Part shown: piece after piece, positions 14,958 through 24,270 of the stretch | Layout: the number at the start of each line of letters is the position of its first letter | Numbering within the stretch: the first letter of the stretch is position 1 | Assembly (NCBI RefSeq): GCF_025685565.1 | Contig: NZ_JAGSYE010000001.1 | Coordinates: 1,550,001-1,614,000 of the forward strand | Reading direction: 5' to 3' | DNA from: Granulicella aggregans | GTDB lineage: Bacteria > Acidobacteriota > Terriglobia > Terriglobales > Acidobacteriaceae | DNA length: 64,000 nt | Position numbers and translations under genes: made by a program | Notes under the pieces: generated by a model | What the model was told of the DNA's origin: nothing | The model's input: only the letters and a program-made list of their open reading frames with translations | The model's database searches: none

Positions 14958-16919
14958 TCAGTGCATTCGGCCTTTGGCGCTGGGCCTTTCGATCTTGATG
15001 GCGATGGGGTTTGAGGGTGGGCCTTCGCCGTTCGAGTTGCTAGCGGTGACCGTGTAGTAGCTCATCCCGATGGGTGCCTGGATGCCGGCATAGGTGGGGG
15101 TGGTCAGACCGATGGCGATGGTGTGGAACGGACCGCTGGGCTTGTCAGAACTGGCGATGGAGTAGGTTATTGCAACTGGGTTTGCGGGCCAGGTGAGAGT
15201 TATGCTGCCGCCTTTGATTACTGAAGCGATGTTCGTGGGGGAGGCAGGAACTTTGTCGCCGGGGAGCAGACCGTAGATGCAGAGGCCGCCGGTGCCGATG
15301 TTCTCTTTGCCGAAGCTCGCTAAGAAGACCTTGCCGTTGGCGATAGTGGGTGGGGCCATCTTGGAGTAGCCGTCGCAGTCGTCGCGGTCGCGGTTCTGCC
15401 AGGAGTTCCAGAGTTCGTGGTTGATGTCGTCGGCGTCGTAGGCGTGGAGGATGCCGGGGCGGGTCTCGTGCCAGGAGTCGCCGCTGGCGTGGATGGCGGC
15501 CCAGAGGATTCCATCGTGACCGCCATTCGCCGAGAGCGAGAGCATCGCGCCGGGGTGGCCTTCGTTCGATTCGGGGCGGGTGATGATGGGCGTCTCGCCT
15601 ACCTTGCCGTCGGTGATCTTGTAGACGCGCTCTTTGTCCCGTTGGCCCCAGATGTAAAGAAGATCGCCGTTCTTAGCGCTCTCCCAGAAGACGACGCTGT
15701 GCAGGTGCGAACCGGTGGCCTGGAAGTGCTGGATGGCGTGCTGGTCGCCGAGGTGTCCCAGGTGGCGGGCGTCGAGGGTGTAGAGGACGCCTTCTTTGCC
15801 GCCGCCTACGACGAGGTTGGTGCCGGGGATGAGGGTCGCGCCGGAGGAGTCGAGGTCGTTGTCCTTGGCGTCGAGCTCGCGATGGTTGGTAGGGGTGAAC
15901 CAGTCGAGGAGTTTGAGCGAGGGCGAGAGCTTCATGAAGCTCTCGCTGAAGTCCGTCACGCCGTTCCACGTCCCGTTGCCGGTGACGATGTAGATGTTGC
16001 CGGCGGCGTCGACAGCCGGGGCCTGGCCGGACTGCCAGATGCTGGCCTGCCCGCCCTTGGGCGAGGTGTTGAGGACGGCGGTCTGGCGTAGGGTGCGGGC
16101 GTCGTAGCCGAGGAGGAAGCCGTGGTAGGGCTCCTTGTCGCAGTGCGAGGCGTAGCCGACGTAGACGGTGTGGTTGGTGAGCAGAAGCGCTGGGCGCTGG
16201 TTCTGGAGTAGGGGATCAAAGGCTGGTGCGGCGATGGCGACGGGGCTGTTGGGGAGGTCCGCGCCGCTGGCTAGGTCGAGGGCGTGCAGGCGCTGGGTGA
16301 ACTTGCTGCCGACTCTTGTGAGGGCTACGACGTAGAGGGCGTTGTGGGGTTTGTCGATGACCGGGGTGCCGATGATGCCCATGCTGCCGTTGATATCGAG
16401 GCAGCCGAAGTCGGCGTCGTAGAGGTTGGCGGGAGCGCCGAAGTTGACGTGCCAGATGGGCTTCGCGGCGGAGTCGGTGCTGTTGGCGTCGAAGGCATAG
16501 ACGCTGTTGTTGACGGTGGTGATGAAGACGAGGTCGTGGGTACCGGTGCCGAAGCTGGCGTCTTTGAGCTTGACGTCCGTGACGACCAGAGGCTGGGAGT
16601 AGACCTGGTCGTCCACGGGGAACTTGGCGAGCAGGCCGAAGTTCGTTGCGTTGACTGTGGCCGGGGTGAGCACGGTCTCCTGCGTGTTCGCGCCGGTGCG
16701 GGCGAGGTCGTTGTGGCTGGTGGTGACATCGACCTTTTGCTGGGCGGATGCGGCGGCAGACAGCGCTATCAGGGCAAAGACGAGGGCAAAGGCGAGATGA
16801 GGGGCTCTCTCCACTGCGCGGCAGACGATCGTGCCGTCCGACGCTTCGGTCGAGATGACATTCTTTGATGACGAAGTGGGACGAGAGTTCGGCGCGGCGG
16901 AACGGCGCTGGATTGGCAT
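14958..16919 (-). CDS. Exported PQQ-type beta-propeller protein with C-terminal fibronectin-III-like domain
   Basis: This protein of up to 653 residues has a hydrophobic export signal ending ALSAAASAQQ. A body with repeated propeller-blade-like strands follows (for example THDLVFITTVNNSVYAFDA and AAGNIYIVTGNGTWNG), resembling PQQ/WD-type quinoprotein folds. The last 100 residues (SPTNIASVIKGGSITLTWPA onward) look like a fibronectin type III domain. No catalytic PQQ ligands are assured, so an enzymatic role is not claimed. The start is uncertain: the first 35 codons from ATG 16919 look like translated intergenic repeat, and GTG about 16814 (VERAPHLAFALVFALIAL) gives a cleaner signal peptide. 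It may be co-transcribed with the regulator upstream. Confidence 0.75.
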   Translation of the reverse strand: MPIQRRSAAPNSRPTSSSKNVISTEASDGTIVCRAVERAPHLAFALVFALIALSAAASAQQKVDVTTSHNDLARTGANTQETVLTPATVNATNFGLLAKFPVDDQVYSQPLVVTDVKLKDASFGTGTHDLVFITTVNNSVYAFDANSTDSAAKPIWHVNFGAPANLYDADFGCLDINGSMGIIGTPVIDKPHNALYVVALTRVGSKFTQRLHALDLASGADLPNSPVAIAAPAFDPLLQNQRPALLLTNHTVYVGYASHCDKEPYHGFLLGYDARTLRQTAVLNTSPKGGQASIWQSGQAPAVDAAGNIYIVTGNGTWNGVTDFSESFMKLSPSLKLLDWFTPTNHRELDAKDNDLDSSGATLIPGTNLVVGGGKEGVLYTLDARHLGHLGDQHAIQHFQATGSHLHSVVFWESAKNGDLLYIWGQRDKERVYKITDGKVGETPIITRPESNEGHPGAMLSLSANGGHDGILWAAIHASGDSWHETRPGILHAYDADDINHELWNSWQNRDRDDCDGYSKMAPPTIANGKVFLASFGKENIGTGGLCIYGLLPGDKVPASPTNIASVIKGGSITLTWPANPVAITYSIASSDKPSGPFHTIAIGLTTPTYAGIQAPIGMSYYTVTASNSNGEGPPSNPIAIKIERPSAKGRMH

Positions 16920-16933
16920 GGAGGGAGTCTACT

Positions 16934-16948
16934 AGAGGTCGGACCTCT
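16934..16948. promoter_or_regulatory. Short palindrome upstream of the propeller-protein gene
   Basis: AGAGGT-CGG-ACCTCT is a perfect 6-bp inverted repeat with a 3-base spacer, lying between the XRE-cupin gene and the propeller gene. It could be a small operator or just a transcript hairpin; neither is shown. Confidence 0.35.
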
Positions 16949-16961
16949 TTGGCTTTCCCTG

Positions 16962-17624
16962 CTACTTTGGATGTTCCGTGACGATGAGGGCTCGGGCGAT
17001 ACCGTCGCCGTTGCACAGATACTGCCGTGGAGTGTTGGCGTCGATCCAGACGACGTCGCCAGTGCCAAGCCAGTGATGCTCGTTGGGGAGTGCGATCTCA
17101 AGTTCGCCTTCAAGGATGTAGACGAACTCCGTGCCCCGAAATATCTTCGGGGTGAACTCGCACTCTTCACCGTTGGGGTGGAAGTCGGCGAGGCAGGGCA
17201 CCATGTGGCGGTCTGGAATGAGGGCGCTAAGACTCTGCGAGACGAAGCGGGAGTTCTTTTGCTTGCGGGTGATGGGGATGCGGTCTGACTTGGACAGACG
17301 GCGGAAGGTGACCTTCCGCTCAAGCTTGAAGAAGCAGGAGAGGTCTTTTTCGAAGACGAGAGCGATCCGTGCGAGGTTGCGAATGGTGGGGACGACGCGT
17401 CCGGTCTCGAGCTGGGAGAGGAAGCTTGCGGAGAGGCCGGAGAGACGGCCGAGTTCGACCAGGCCCATGGAGCGTTTGAGGCGCATGGAGCGGATACGCT
17501 CGCCGATGAGCTTCTCGTCGATCTGCTGCTCGACCCGGAGAGGATCGACGACGGTGAAGTCGTTACTGGTGGCTGTTTCCCCAGTTATGGGCTGATCAAG
17601 TTCGGGTTGTTTGGTCGCTGGCAT
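16962..17624 (-). CDS. XRE-family transcriptional regulator with C-terminal cupin domain
   Basis: This 220-residue regulator has a helix-turn-helix of the lambda-repressor type (about residues 45-100, GLVELGRLSGLSASFLSQLETG) and a cupin barrel (about 150-215, FVYILEGELEIALPNE and GDVVWIDANTPRQYLCNGDG). In this family the cupin binds a small ligand and tunes DNA binding, often for amino-acid or polyamine genes. The target here is unknown; its neighbours are YggS and the propeller protein. Two start codons stand side by side (GTG 17627, ATG 17624); AAGAGG lies very close to both, so a slightly later start cannot be excluded. Confidence 0.9.
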   Translation of the reverse strand: MPATKQPELDQPITGETATSNDFTVVDPLRVEQQIDEKLIGERIRSMRLKRSMGLVELGRLSGLSASFLSQLETGRVVPTIRNLARIALVFEKDLSCFFKLERKVTFRRLSKSDRIPITRKQKNSRFVSQSLSALIPDRHMVPCLADFHPNGEECEFTPKIFRGTEFVYILEGELEIALPNEHHWLGTGDVVWIDANTPRQYLCNGDGIARALIVTEHPK

Positions 17625-17670
17625 CACCTCTTAGGATGACGCTGGAGTCCGATTTGAGGGCTGACATTCG

Positions 17671-18372
17671 TCAGGCCTGTTGATCGGGTGAAATCCGGCG
17701 GCCAAAGATTGCTGTGCCGATGCGAACGCAGGTGCTGCCCTCTTCAATGGCGACGGCGAAGTCGTTGGACATACCGGTGGAGAGCTGGGTCAGCGATGCG
17801 TGGAGTTGCTGCTGGGCGTCGCGGAGCTCGCGGAGGTGACGGAAGTAGGGGCGGGCGGTTTCGGCGTCCTCGCTCCAGGGTGGAACCGTCATGAGGCCGA
17901 CGGCGGTGACGTTTTCGAGCGGAGCGATGGCGCTGAGCAGGGCGGGGAGGTCGTCCGGGGAGATGCCGTGCTTCGATTCTTCGTGGGAGAGTTTCACCTC
18001 GACGTAGATGGGGAGCTTCTTGCCGAGCGCGGCGGCGGCGCTGTCGAGGCGCTGGGCGAGTTTGACCGAGTCGACGGTGTCGATGGAGTGGAATAACTCG
18101 GCGGCTTTAGTGGACTTATTGGATTGGAGGGGGCCGATGAGGTGGTACTCAGCGTCGGTGCAGGCGGAGAGCGAGGGGAACTTGCCGGCGAACTCCTGAA
18201 CGCGGTTTTCGCCGAAGAGGCGCTGGCCGGCGGCGTAGGCCTCGAGGAGCGCTTCGACGGGGTGGACCTTGCTGACGGCCATCAGGGCGACCGAGGATTC
18301 GGGGCGATTGGCGCGGCGGCAGGCGGAGGCGACCTCTTCGCGGACGCGGGCGAGATTTGCTTCTATGGTCAT
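17671..18372 (-). CDS. yggS: YggS-family pyridoxal-phosphate homeostasis protein
   Basis: This 233-residue single-domain alanine-racemase-like (TIM barrel) protein binds PLP. The PLP lysine is K35 in LMAVSKVHP, followed by FGENRVQEF and HLIGPLQSNK, both strongly conserved in the family. The phosphate-binding end is LSTGMSNDFAVAIEEGSTCVRIGTAIFG. The known family role is control of vitamin B6 and amino/keto-acid pools rather than a defined reaction. The gene is 43 bp upstream of the XRE-cupin gene on the same strand and may share its transcript. A 14-bp palindrome lies just upstream. Confidence 0.96.
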   Translation of the reverse strand: MTIEANLARVREEVASACRRANRPESSVALMAVSKVHPVEALLEAYAAGQRLFGENRVQEFAGKFPSLSACTDAEYHLIGPLQSNKSTKAAELFHSIDTVDSVKLAQRLDSAAAALGKKLPIYVEVKLSHEESKHGISPDDLPALLSAIAPLENVTAVGLMTVPPWSEDAETARPYFRHLRELRDAQQQLHASLTQLSTGMSNDFAVAIEEGSTCVRIGTAIFGRRISPDQQA

Positions 18373-18386
18373 GCTTGTTGCATCTT

Positions 18387-18400
18387 ATCCTTATAAGGAT
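18387..18400. promoter_or_regulatory. 14-bp perfect palindrome before the yggS-type gene
   Basis: ATCCTTATAAGGAT is a perfect palindrome 14 bases upstream of the YggS start codon, in the 244-bp divergent gap shared with the peroxiredoxin gene. Position and symmetry suit an operator for a dimeric repressor. No regulator is identified. Confidence 0.4.
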
Positions 18401-18616
18401 TGGGGAGCAGCGATGAGCGGTTGGATGTCTGGCGCGATCTGTTGTCCCCGATGTTGTATGGATGCGTATCGCACCGTTTCGACGCAGCGATAGGCACAGG
18501 TTCCCCCTGTCACCACATTTTGAAGCTCCTGAGGTCCGTGTCCGGTTGATGAGACGGTCGCGAGTTCTCCGGAAGACTTCACCTACACTTTGCAACTCAA
18601 TCGAAAAGGAAAAGCT

Positions 18617-19249
18617 ATGTCACTCCAGCTTGGCGATATTGTTCCTGACTTCACAGCGCAGACTACCGAAGGCGAGATTCACTTCTATGATTACATTGAG
18701 GGCAAGTGGGCGGTGCTGTTCTCGCATCCCAAGAACTTCACGCCTGTCTGCACGACGGAGCTTGGCTACACGGCGTACCTGAAGCCGCAGTTCGATAAGC
18801 GCGGCGTGAAGGTGATCGGCCTGAGCGTGGATAAGCTCGAATCGCATGAGCCGTGGTCCAAGGACATCGAAGAGACGCAGGGGACGGCGCTGAACTTCCC
18901 GTTGATCGCCGACACCGACAAGACGATCGCGAACCTCTACGGCATGATCCACCCGAATGCTTCGGACAGCGCGACGGTGCGGAGCGTGTACGTGATTGGG
19001 CCGGACAAGAAGCTGAAGCTGTCGTTGACCTACCCAGCATCGACGGGGCGGAACTTCGACGAGATCATCCGTGTCATCGATTCGCTGCAACTGACGGCGA
19101 AGCACCAGGTGGCGACGCCGGTGAACTGGAAAAACGGTGAGGATGTGATCATCGTTCCGGCCGTCTCGGATGAGCAGGCGAAGGAGAAGTTCCCGGCGGG
19201 ATGGAAGACTCTGAAGCCGTATCTGCGGGTGGTTGCACAGCCTCAGTAG
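18617..19249 (+). CDS. 1-Cys peroxiredoxin (Prx6-type)
   Basis: This 210-residue thiol peroxidase reduces hydrogen peroxide and organic peroxides in the cytoplasm. The active-site motif PKNFTPVCTTE carries peroxidatic C45 together with the conserved Pro and Thr. The length and extended C-terminal domain (EDVIIVPAVSDEQAKEKFPAGWKTL) mark the Prx6 group, in which the resolving thiol comes from a partner. ATG 18617 has AAGGA seven bases upstream; a TTG at 18590 is less likely. It is a single-gene unit closed by the terminator at 19270. Confidence 0.97.
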   Translation: MSLQLGDIVPDFTAQTTEGEIHFYDYIEGKWAVLFSHPKNFTPVCTTELGYTAYLKPQFDKRGVKVIGLSVDKLESHEPWSKDIEETQGTALNFPLIADTDKTIANLYGMIHPNASDSATVRSVYVIGPDKKLKLSLTYPASTGRNFDEIIRVIDSLQLTAKHQVATPVNWKNGEDVIIVPAVSDEQAKEKFPAGWKTLKPYLRVVAQPQ

Positions 19250-19269
19250 TTGATGTTTTTGGAATGACT

Positions 19270-19302
19270 ACGGCGGCTGGCCCTTTGGCCGGCCGCCGTT
19301 TT
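19270..19302 (+). terminator. Strong intrinsic terminator after the peroxiredoxin gene
   Basis: A stem of about 12 bp (CGGCGGCTGGCC with GGCCGGCCGCCG, one G-T wobble) and a 4-base loop are followed by TTTT. It lies 20 bases after the peroxiredoxin stop codon. Confidence 0.9.
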
Positions 19303-19340
19303 GCGTCTGATGTAAGACGATCTGGAGTAAACTAGCGGCC

Positions 19341-19877
19341 ATGGCGAGCGTGACGCTGATCCCGGTGGCTGAATATCTGAACACCTGCTATAAGCCGGAC
19401 CGCGAGTACATCGATGGAGAGCTCCGGGAGCGAAACGCGGGCAAATGGGACCATGCTCGGATTCAATGGCTTCTGGCGCTCTGGTTCGGCCAGCATGAAC
19501 GGGAATGGAACATCATAGGAAGTACCGAGCAGCGGACTCGCGTCTCTTCAACGCGCATCCGGATTCCTGATATTGTCGTGCTGCGGCCAGGGACGCAGCA
19601 GGATGTCTTTACCGATCCTCCACTATTGGTGATCGAGATCCTGTCGCCCGACGACACCTACTCGGACACCGAAGAACGCGCGCGAGACTACTGGAATATG
19701 GGCGTCGAGACGATGTGGATCATCGACCCGAAGACACGCAGTGGACGGATGTGCTTCGGAAGCGAATGGGTACGGGCCACGCGGCTTGAGGTTCCTGGAA
19801 CGCCGATTTATGTGGAGCTTGAAGAGCTGTTCAGCCAGGTGCCAGCGACGACCGGAATAGAGCCGGCCGCAGGGTAG
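19341..19877 (+). CDS. Uma2-family (DUF820) putative endonuclease
   Basis: This 178-residue protein carries the PD-(D/E)XK-like features of the Uma2/DUF820 family: an early YIDGELRERN, RIPDIVVLRPG supplying the Asp, LLVIEILSPDD supplying the Glu, and YWNMGVETMWIIDP. Members are abundant in cyanobacteria and Acidobacteria, and their biological role is not established. It starts at ATG 19341, 38 bp after the terminator. It could be expressed from its own promoter in that gap. Confidence 0.88.
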   Translation: MASVTLIPVAEYLNTCYKPDREYIDGELRERNAGKWDHARIQWLLALWFGQHEREWNIIGSTEQRTRVSSTRIRIPDIVVLRPGTQQDVFTDPPLLVIEILSPDDTYSDTEERARDYWNMGVETMWIIDPKTRSGRMCFGSEWVRATRLEVPGTPIYVELEELFSQVPATTGIEPAAG

Positions 19878-20347
19878 CTTGAGTGCCGGCGGGGCGTGCT
19901 GAGGATCGACCTGCCCGAGAGGGTGGTGAGCACGGCCTTCTCCATGTTCCTCTTTGTTACTGATTGAGAACTGGCAACCGATCATCGGGTGAATCATGGC
20001 GCGGGCATGCAATATGGTGCTTCATCTTGCGGTTCCTGACTACGTTTTTCCGTTGATCGAGGGTTAATCCGCCTCGATACGCTTGATCCTGCATGGGAAG
20101 AAAAGGGATTGTCTTCGTACAATTATGCAGTACTCACACTCACCTCAAGCAGAGCTATAAGGTCCTCCGAGCCTCCACGATGAGAGCCGGATAGAGCTTA
20201 CATCGGTATCCATTCCGCGCCCGCGGAACCAGCTCCAAAAACGTATTGATTCAATCGCACGAAGTGCCTCCGCTTCCCCTTGCCGGGAGGACGGTCGAAC
20301 TTACCTCTTTTCCAGCAACGCACATGCGGCGGATACAGGAGACTCCA
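19878..20347. other. 470-bp gap before the first TonB receptor
   Basis: No convincing gene is seen. Parts are AT-rich relative to the neighbours, as in TACGTTTTTCC near 20041 and GTACAATTATGC near 20117, where TACAAT could serve as a -10 element, but no matching -35 is found. The gap probably carries the promoter of the long downstream gene series. Confidence 0.5.
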
Positions 20348-23300
20348 TTGATTAAACGATTGTCTTGTTTTCTTATGTTCACTTTTTGTTTCGTGGCCGC
20401 CGCATTCGGCCAGGCAACGTCGGTCAGCGGCATTGTCTCTGACCCCACCGGCGCAGTCGTTGTCGATGCGGCCATCACGCTTACCAATATCGATACCGCT
20501 GCCGCGCGTACCGGGACAACGAACAAGCAGGGAGCCTACCAGTTCTCGCAGGTCGCGCCCGGCAACTACAGCATCACTGCTGTTTCGCCAGGATTTGGCA
20601 AGGCGACGATTGCCAAGGTGCAGTTGCTGGTGAATACGCCTTCGACCTTTGACATCACGCTGCAGGCTTCTAGCGAAGAGATCGCCATCGAAGTGAGCAG
20701 CAGTGCGTCCCAGGTAAATACTTCTGACGCTTCGCTGGGAAACGTTATATCGACCAAGCCGATCGTTCAATTGCCGCTTGAGGGTCGCAATGTCACGGGG
20801 CTGCTCGCATTGCAGCCCGGCGTCACGTTCATCAAAGAGCCGAATCCAGGCGCTAAAAATGACTATCGCAGCGGTTCCGTGAACGGTGGTAAATCGGACC
20901 AGGCGAACGTTCTACTCGACGGAGTCGATGCCAACGACCAGCAGAACCGCACCTCGTTCACCAGCGTGCTCCGGGTCACGCCGGACTCCATTCAGGAGTT
21001 CCGCACGATTACCAGCAACCCGGGCGCGGAACTCGGCCACAGTTCTGGAGCGCAGGTCACGCTCGTCACCAAGGGTGGCACGAACACCTTTCACGGATCG
21101 GTTTACGAGTACAACCGCAACACGGCGCTTGAGGCGAACCAGTTCCTGAACAAGCAAGCCACACCGGTACTCGCCCGGCCGGCGCTTATCCGCAATGTCT
21201 TCGGCGCTTCCGTGGGCGGTCCTATCAAGAGAGACAAAGTCTTCCTGTTCATGAACTACGAAGGCCGTCGCGACGCGAGCGCCACCACGCAGAACCGGAC
21301 TGTTCCTACCGACGCTTTCCGTGCGGGTACGTTCACGTATGCGAAGACAGCAGGAGGAACCGGCACGCTGACCCCGGCGCAGGTTCAGGCGCTCGATCCG
21401 CAGGGTATCGGTGCGGGCGCTGCCGTGCTCGCCGACCTGCAGAAATATCCTCATGCGAACATCGCCGGCGGCGATACCATCAACACCGAAGGCTACACGT
21501 TCAATGCGAAGACGCCGCTGAAGTACAACACATATATTGCGCGCGCGGACTACAACATCGACAGCGCAGGCAAACATACGATCTTCTGGCGCGGCAACCT
21601 GCAGACCGACAACTACGCCAACGGCGCTCCGCAGTTTCCCGGCGAGCCTTCGAGCAGCGTCTATGTGAACTTTAGCAAGGGGTACGCGATCGGCTACAAC
21701 TGGATCGTCAAGCCCAACCTGGTCAACACGGTCCGCTTCGGCTACACCCGGCAGAGCGTGGCAACCACCGGCACGCAGACCGCTTCTACTGCGTACTTCG
21801 ATGCCATCACCCCGCTGTACGCCATGGGCGCGGCCAGTTCCACGCAGGCTGGCGGATATGCGACCGCACAACAGCTTCCGGTGTACGACATTCGGGACGA
21901 CGTAACCTGGAGCAAGGGGCGCCACACCATCGGCTTCGGCGGGGAGCTCTTCTTCCTCCATAACCACTACGCGACGAACTCTGCATCGTTTTCGAATGCG
22001 TTCATGGATGGTCTCTACCTGATCAACGATGGCGGCGGGTTTGTTGTTCCCGACGCCAAGAAGACGACCGCGTATGAGCTGCAGTTCGCCAATCTGCTGG
22101 GACTGGAGGCGAAGTTGCAGCGTCGCAGCAACTACGACCTAAGCGGGAATACGCTGCCCGACGGAAGCACGGTCAAGCGCAACTTTGCCGAGAAGCACTT
22201 CGACCTGTACGTGCAGGACAGTTGGAAGGCGCGTCCGAACCTCACACTGACCGCGGGCATTCGCTACACCATGAGCCCGCCGCTTACGGAGACCCAGGGC
22301 TTCAATGTCAGTTCCACGGAGGCCCTGGGCGATTATCTGAAGAAGCGCGGAGAACTTGCCGCCAGCGGTCAGTCCCAGGCGGGTGCCGGAAACGTGGTCT
22401 ACGACCTCTCTTCCAAGCTTGGCAAATCGCTTTATAACTTCCAGAACGACTTTGCGCCGCGCGTCTCCTTTGCATGGTCGCCGAGGTTCGAGAATGGGAT
22501 GGGGCGCGCCATCACTGGCGATCAGGACCAGTTCTCGATCCGAGGCGGCTTCGGTCTCTTCTATGACGCCTTCGGCCAGGGACTGGAGCGCGACTACAGC
22601 AACGCTGTCGGCTTCTCCACTCTTACGCAGAACGGGCCCGGCCAGGAGATTGCGAACGTTCCGCGCTACACCGGTTTCTACGATGTCCCGTTCAACGCGC
22701 CACTCTTCCCGGTTGCCGTTCCAGGCGGCTTCCCGCAGACGCCTGCCGTCGGCGGTCTAGCGCAGGCCAGCACGGTCGATTCGTCCATCCGTTCTCCGTA
22801 CTCCATGACGGAGAACCTGACGGTTGCGCGCGAGTTCAAGGGCGGCTTCCTGGTGCAGGCGTCGTGGGTGGGCCGACAGTCGCGCCGTTCGCTTACGGGT
22901 GAGGACATCGCTGCTCCGACCGATCTGTACGACACGGCCTCGAACATGGACTACTTCCAGGCCGCCAAGATCCTGAGCCAAGCGGCGCAGGCTGGCACGG
23001 CCGCAAGCAACGTCCCGACGGTTGCTTACTGGGAGAACCTGTGGCCCGGTGCGACAAGTTCGACGACGACCGCAACCCAGGCCATCTACAACCAGTTCGT
23101 CGCGAACAAGAACGACTGGACCTCCGCGCTGTTGAACTTCGACAACGGGTGCAAACCTTCGTGCAGCAAACTGGGGCCGAACACCATGTTCAACTCGCAG
23201 TTCGCCGCTCTTTATGCCTTCCGGTCGATTGGTAATGGAAGCTATAACGGCATGCAGTTGTTGGTGCGCAAGTCCTTCTCGAAGAGCTACCAGTTCGACT

Positions 23301-23998
23301 TCAACTACAGCCTGTCGAAGTGCCTCGATCTTGGGTCGTCTCCTGAGAGCACTGGTGCCACGACCTCGACCGGATCGATTCTGAACACCTGGGCGCCGCA
23401 GCAGATGAAGGCTGTATGCGACTATGACCTGCGGCATCAGATCACGGCCTTCGGGGTGGCAGAGCTTCCTTTCGGCAAGGGCAAAATGTATGGCTCCCAC
23501 GTGAACAAGCTGACGAACGAGTTCATCGGCGGATGGCAGCTTACCACTGTCTTCCGTACGACCAGCGGCTTCCCTGGAAGCGTGCAGAATGGCGTGGGCT
23601 ATCCGACGCTGTGGGACTTCACGGGATATGCGACGCAGACAGGAAAGCTGCCGAGCAGGGGCCCGAAGGGGCAGCTGTTCTCTGACTCCGCTGCGGCCTA
23701 TGCTGCCTTCTCTCCAACCTACGCGGGCGAGTCCGGTACCCGCAACAACCTTCGTGGCGATGGTCTTATCACCTGGGACGCAGGGATTGCGAAGCGCTTC
23801 GATCTGTATAGCATCAAGGACCAGCAGCATAGCCTTCAGTTCCGCTTCGAGGGCTTCAACCTGACCAACACGGCGCGGTTCGACATCTCGACCGCATCGC
23901 TTACGCTCAGCACTCCTGGAACGTTTGGCAAGTATCTGGGGCCGCAGCAGTTCATCGATCCGCGCGTCTTCCAGGCGGCCCTTCGCTACGAGTTCTAA
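20348..23998 (+). CDS. TonB-dependent outer-membrane receptor with carboxypeptidase-regulatory-like domain
   Basis: This receptor of about 1216 residues belongs to the Oar-like group abundant in Acidobacteria. A signal peptide (IKRLSCFLMFTFCFVAAAFGQ) is followed by a beta-sandwich carboxypeptidase-regulatory-like domain (about residues 25-110, SGIVSDPTGAVVVDAAIT), a plug (PLEGRNVTGLLALQPGV, VLLDGVDANDQQNRTSF) and a long beta-barrel ending in Phe (ALRYEF), as outer-membrane proteins do. TTG 20348 is chosen because AGGAG lies six bases upstream and it starts the signal peptide cleanly; ATG 20324 and 20246 are alternatives. It opens a plus-strand series that runs into the hut genes, so import of a histidine-containing or imidazole compound is possible but unproven. 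Confidence 0.93.
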   Translation: MIKRLSCFLMFTFCFVAAAFGQATSVSGIVSDPTGAVVVDAAITLTNIDTAAARTGTTNKQGAYQFSQVAPGNYSITAVSPGFGKATIAKVQLLVNTPSTFDITLQASSEEIAIEVSSSASQVNTSDASLGNVISTKPIVQLPLEGRNVTGLLALQPGVTFIKEPNPGAKNDYRSGSVNGGKSDQANVLLDGVDANDQQNRTSFTSVLRVTPDSIQEFRTITSNPGAELGHSSGAQVTLVTKGGTNTFHGSVYEYNRNTALEANQFLNKQATPVLARPALIRNVFGASVGGPIKRDKVFLFMNYEGRRDASATTQNRTVPTDAFRAGTFTYAKTAGGTGTLTPAQVQALDPQGIGAGAAVLADLQKYPHANIAGGDTINTEGYTFNAKTPLKYNTYIARADYNIDSAGKHTIFWRGNLQTDNYANGAPQFPGEPSSSVYVNFSKGYAIGYNWIVKPNLVNTVRFGYTRQSVATTGTQTASTAYFDAITPLYAMGAASSTQAGGYATAQQLPVYDIRDDVTWSKGRHTIGFGGELFFLHNHYATNSASFSNAFMDGLYLINDGGGFVVPDAKKTTAYELQFANLLGLEAKLQRRSNYDLSGNTLPDGSTVKRNFAEKHFDLYVQDSWKARPNLTLTAGIRYTMSPPLTETQGFNVSSTEALGDYLKKRGELAASGQSQAGAGNVVYDLSSKLGKSLYNFQNDFAPRVSFAWSPRFENGMGRAITGDQDQFSIRGGFGLFYDAFGQGLERDYSNAVGFSTLTQNGPGQEIANVPRYTGFYDVPFNAPLFPVAVPGGFPQTPAVGGLAQASTVDSSIRSPYSMTENLTVAREFKGGFLVQASWVGRQSRRSLTGEDIAAPTDLYDTASNMDYFQAAKILSQAAQAGTAASNVPTVAYWENLWPGATSSTTTATQAIYNQFVANKNDWTSALLNFDNGCKPSCSKLGPNTMFNSQFAALYAFRSIGNGSYNGMQLLVRKSFSKSYQFDFNYSLSKCLDLGSSPESTGATTSTGSILNTWAPQQMKAVCDYDLRHQITAFGVAELPFGKGKMYGSHVNKLTNEFIGGWQLTTVFRTTSGFPGSVQNGVGYPTLWDFTGYATQTGKLPSRGPKGQLFSDSAAAYAAFSPTYAGESGTRNNLRGDGLITWDAGIAKRFDLYSIKDQQHSLQFRFEGFNLTNTARFDISTASLTLSTPGTFGKYLGPQQFIDPRVFQAALRYEF

Positions 23999-24010
23999 CC
24001 CTCAACTAAT

Positions 24011-24052
24011 TGCGGTCTCGCCTCGTCCATCAGCACATGCGGCGAGACCGCA
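24011..24052. repeat. 12-bp perfect inverted repeat after the receptor gene
   Basis: TGCGGTCTCGCC (24011-24022) and GGCGAGACCGCA (24041-24052) can form a 12-bp stem with an 18-base loop, 12 bases after the receptor stop. There is no T-run on the plus strand, so it may be a processing or attenuation hairpin rather than a full terminator. Confidence 0.7.
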
Positions 24053-24270
24053 AAACCTTCGTAAATCTGTATCTTCGCGGCATGTTGTACTGAATTCTTA
24101 GGTATCTCGCCCAATCTGAAGAAAAAAGCTGGATTCAACGGCATAGAACAGCGCAAACCACGGGTCACTGGTTCCCATTTTGTCCCATATTCCCTACTCT
24201 TTAAGCAGTGGTCATCACCTCCGCTTTGTTTCGCGACACTGCTCGTAGCAAGCACTCAAGTGAGGAAACG

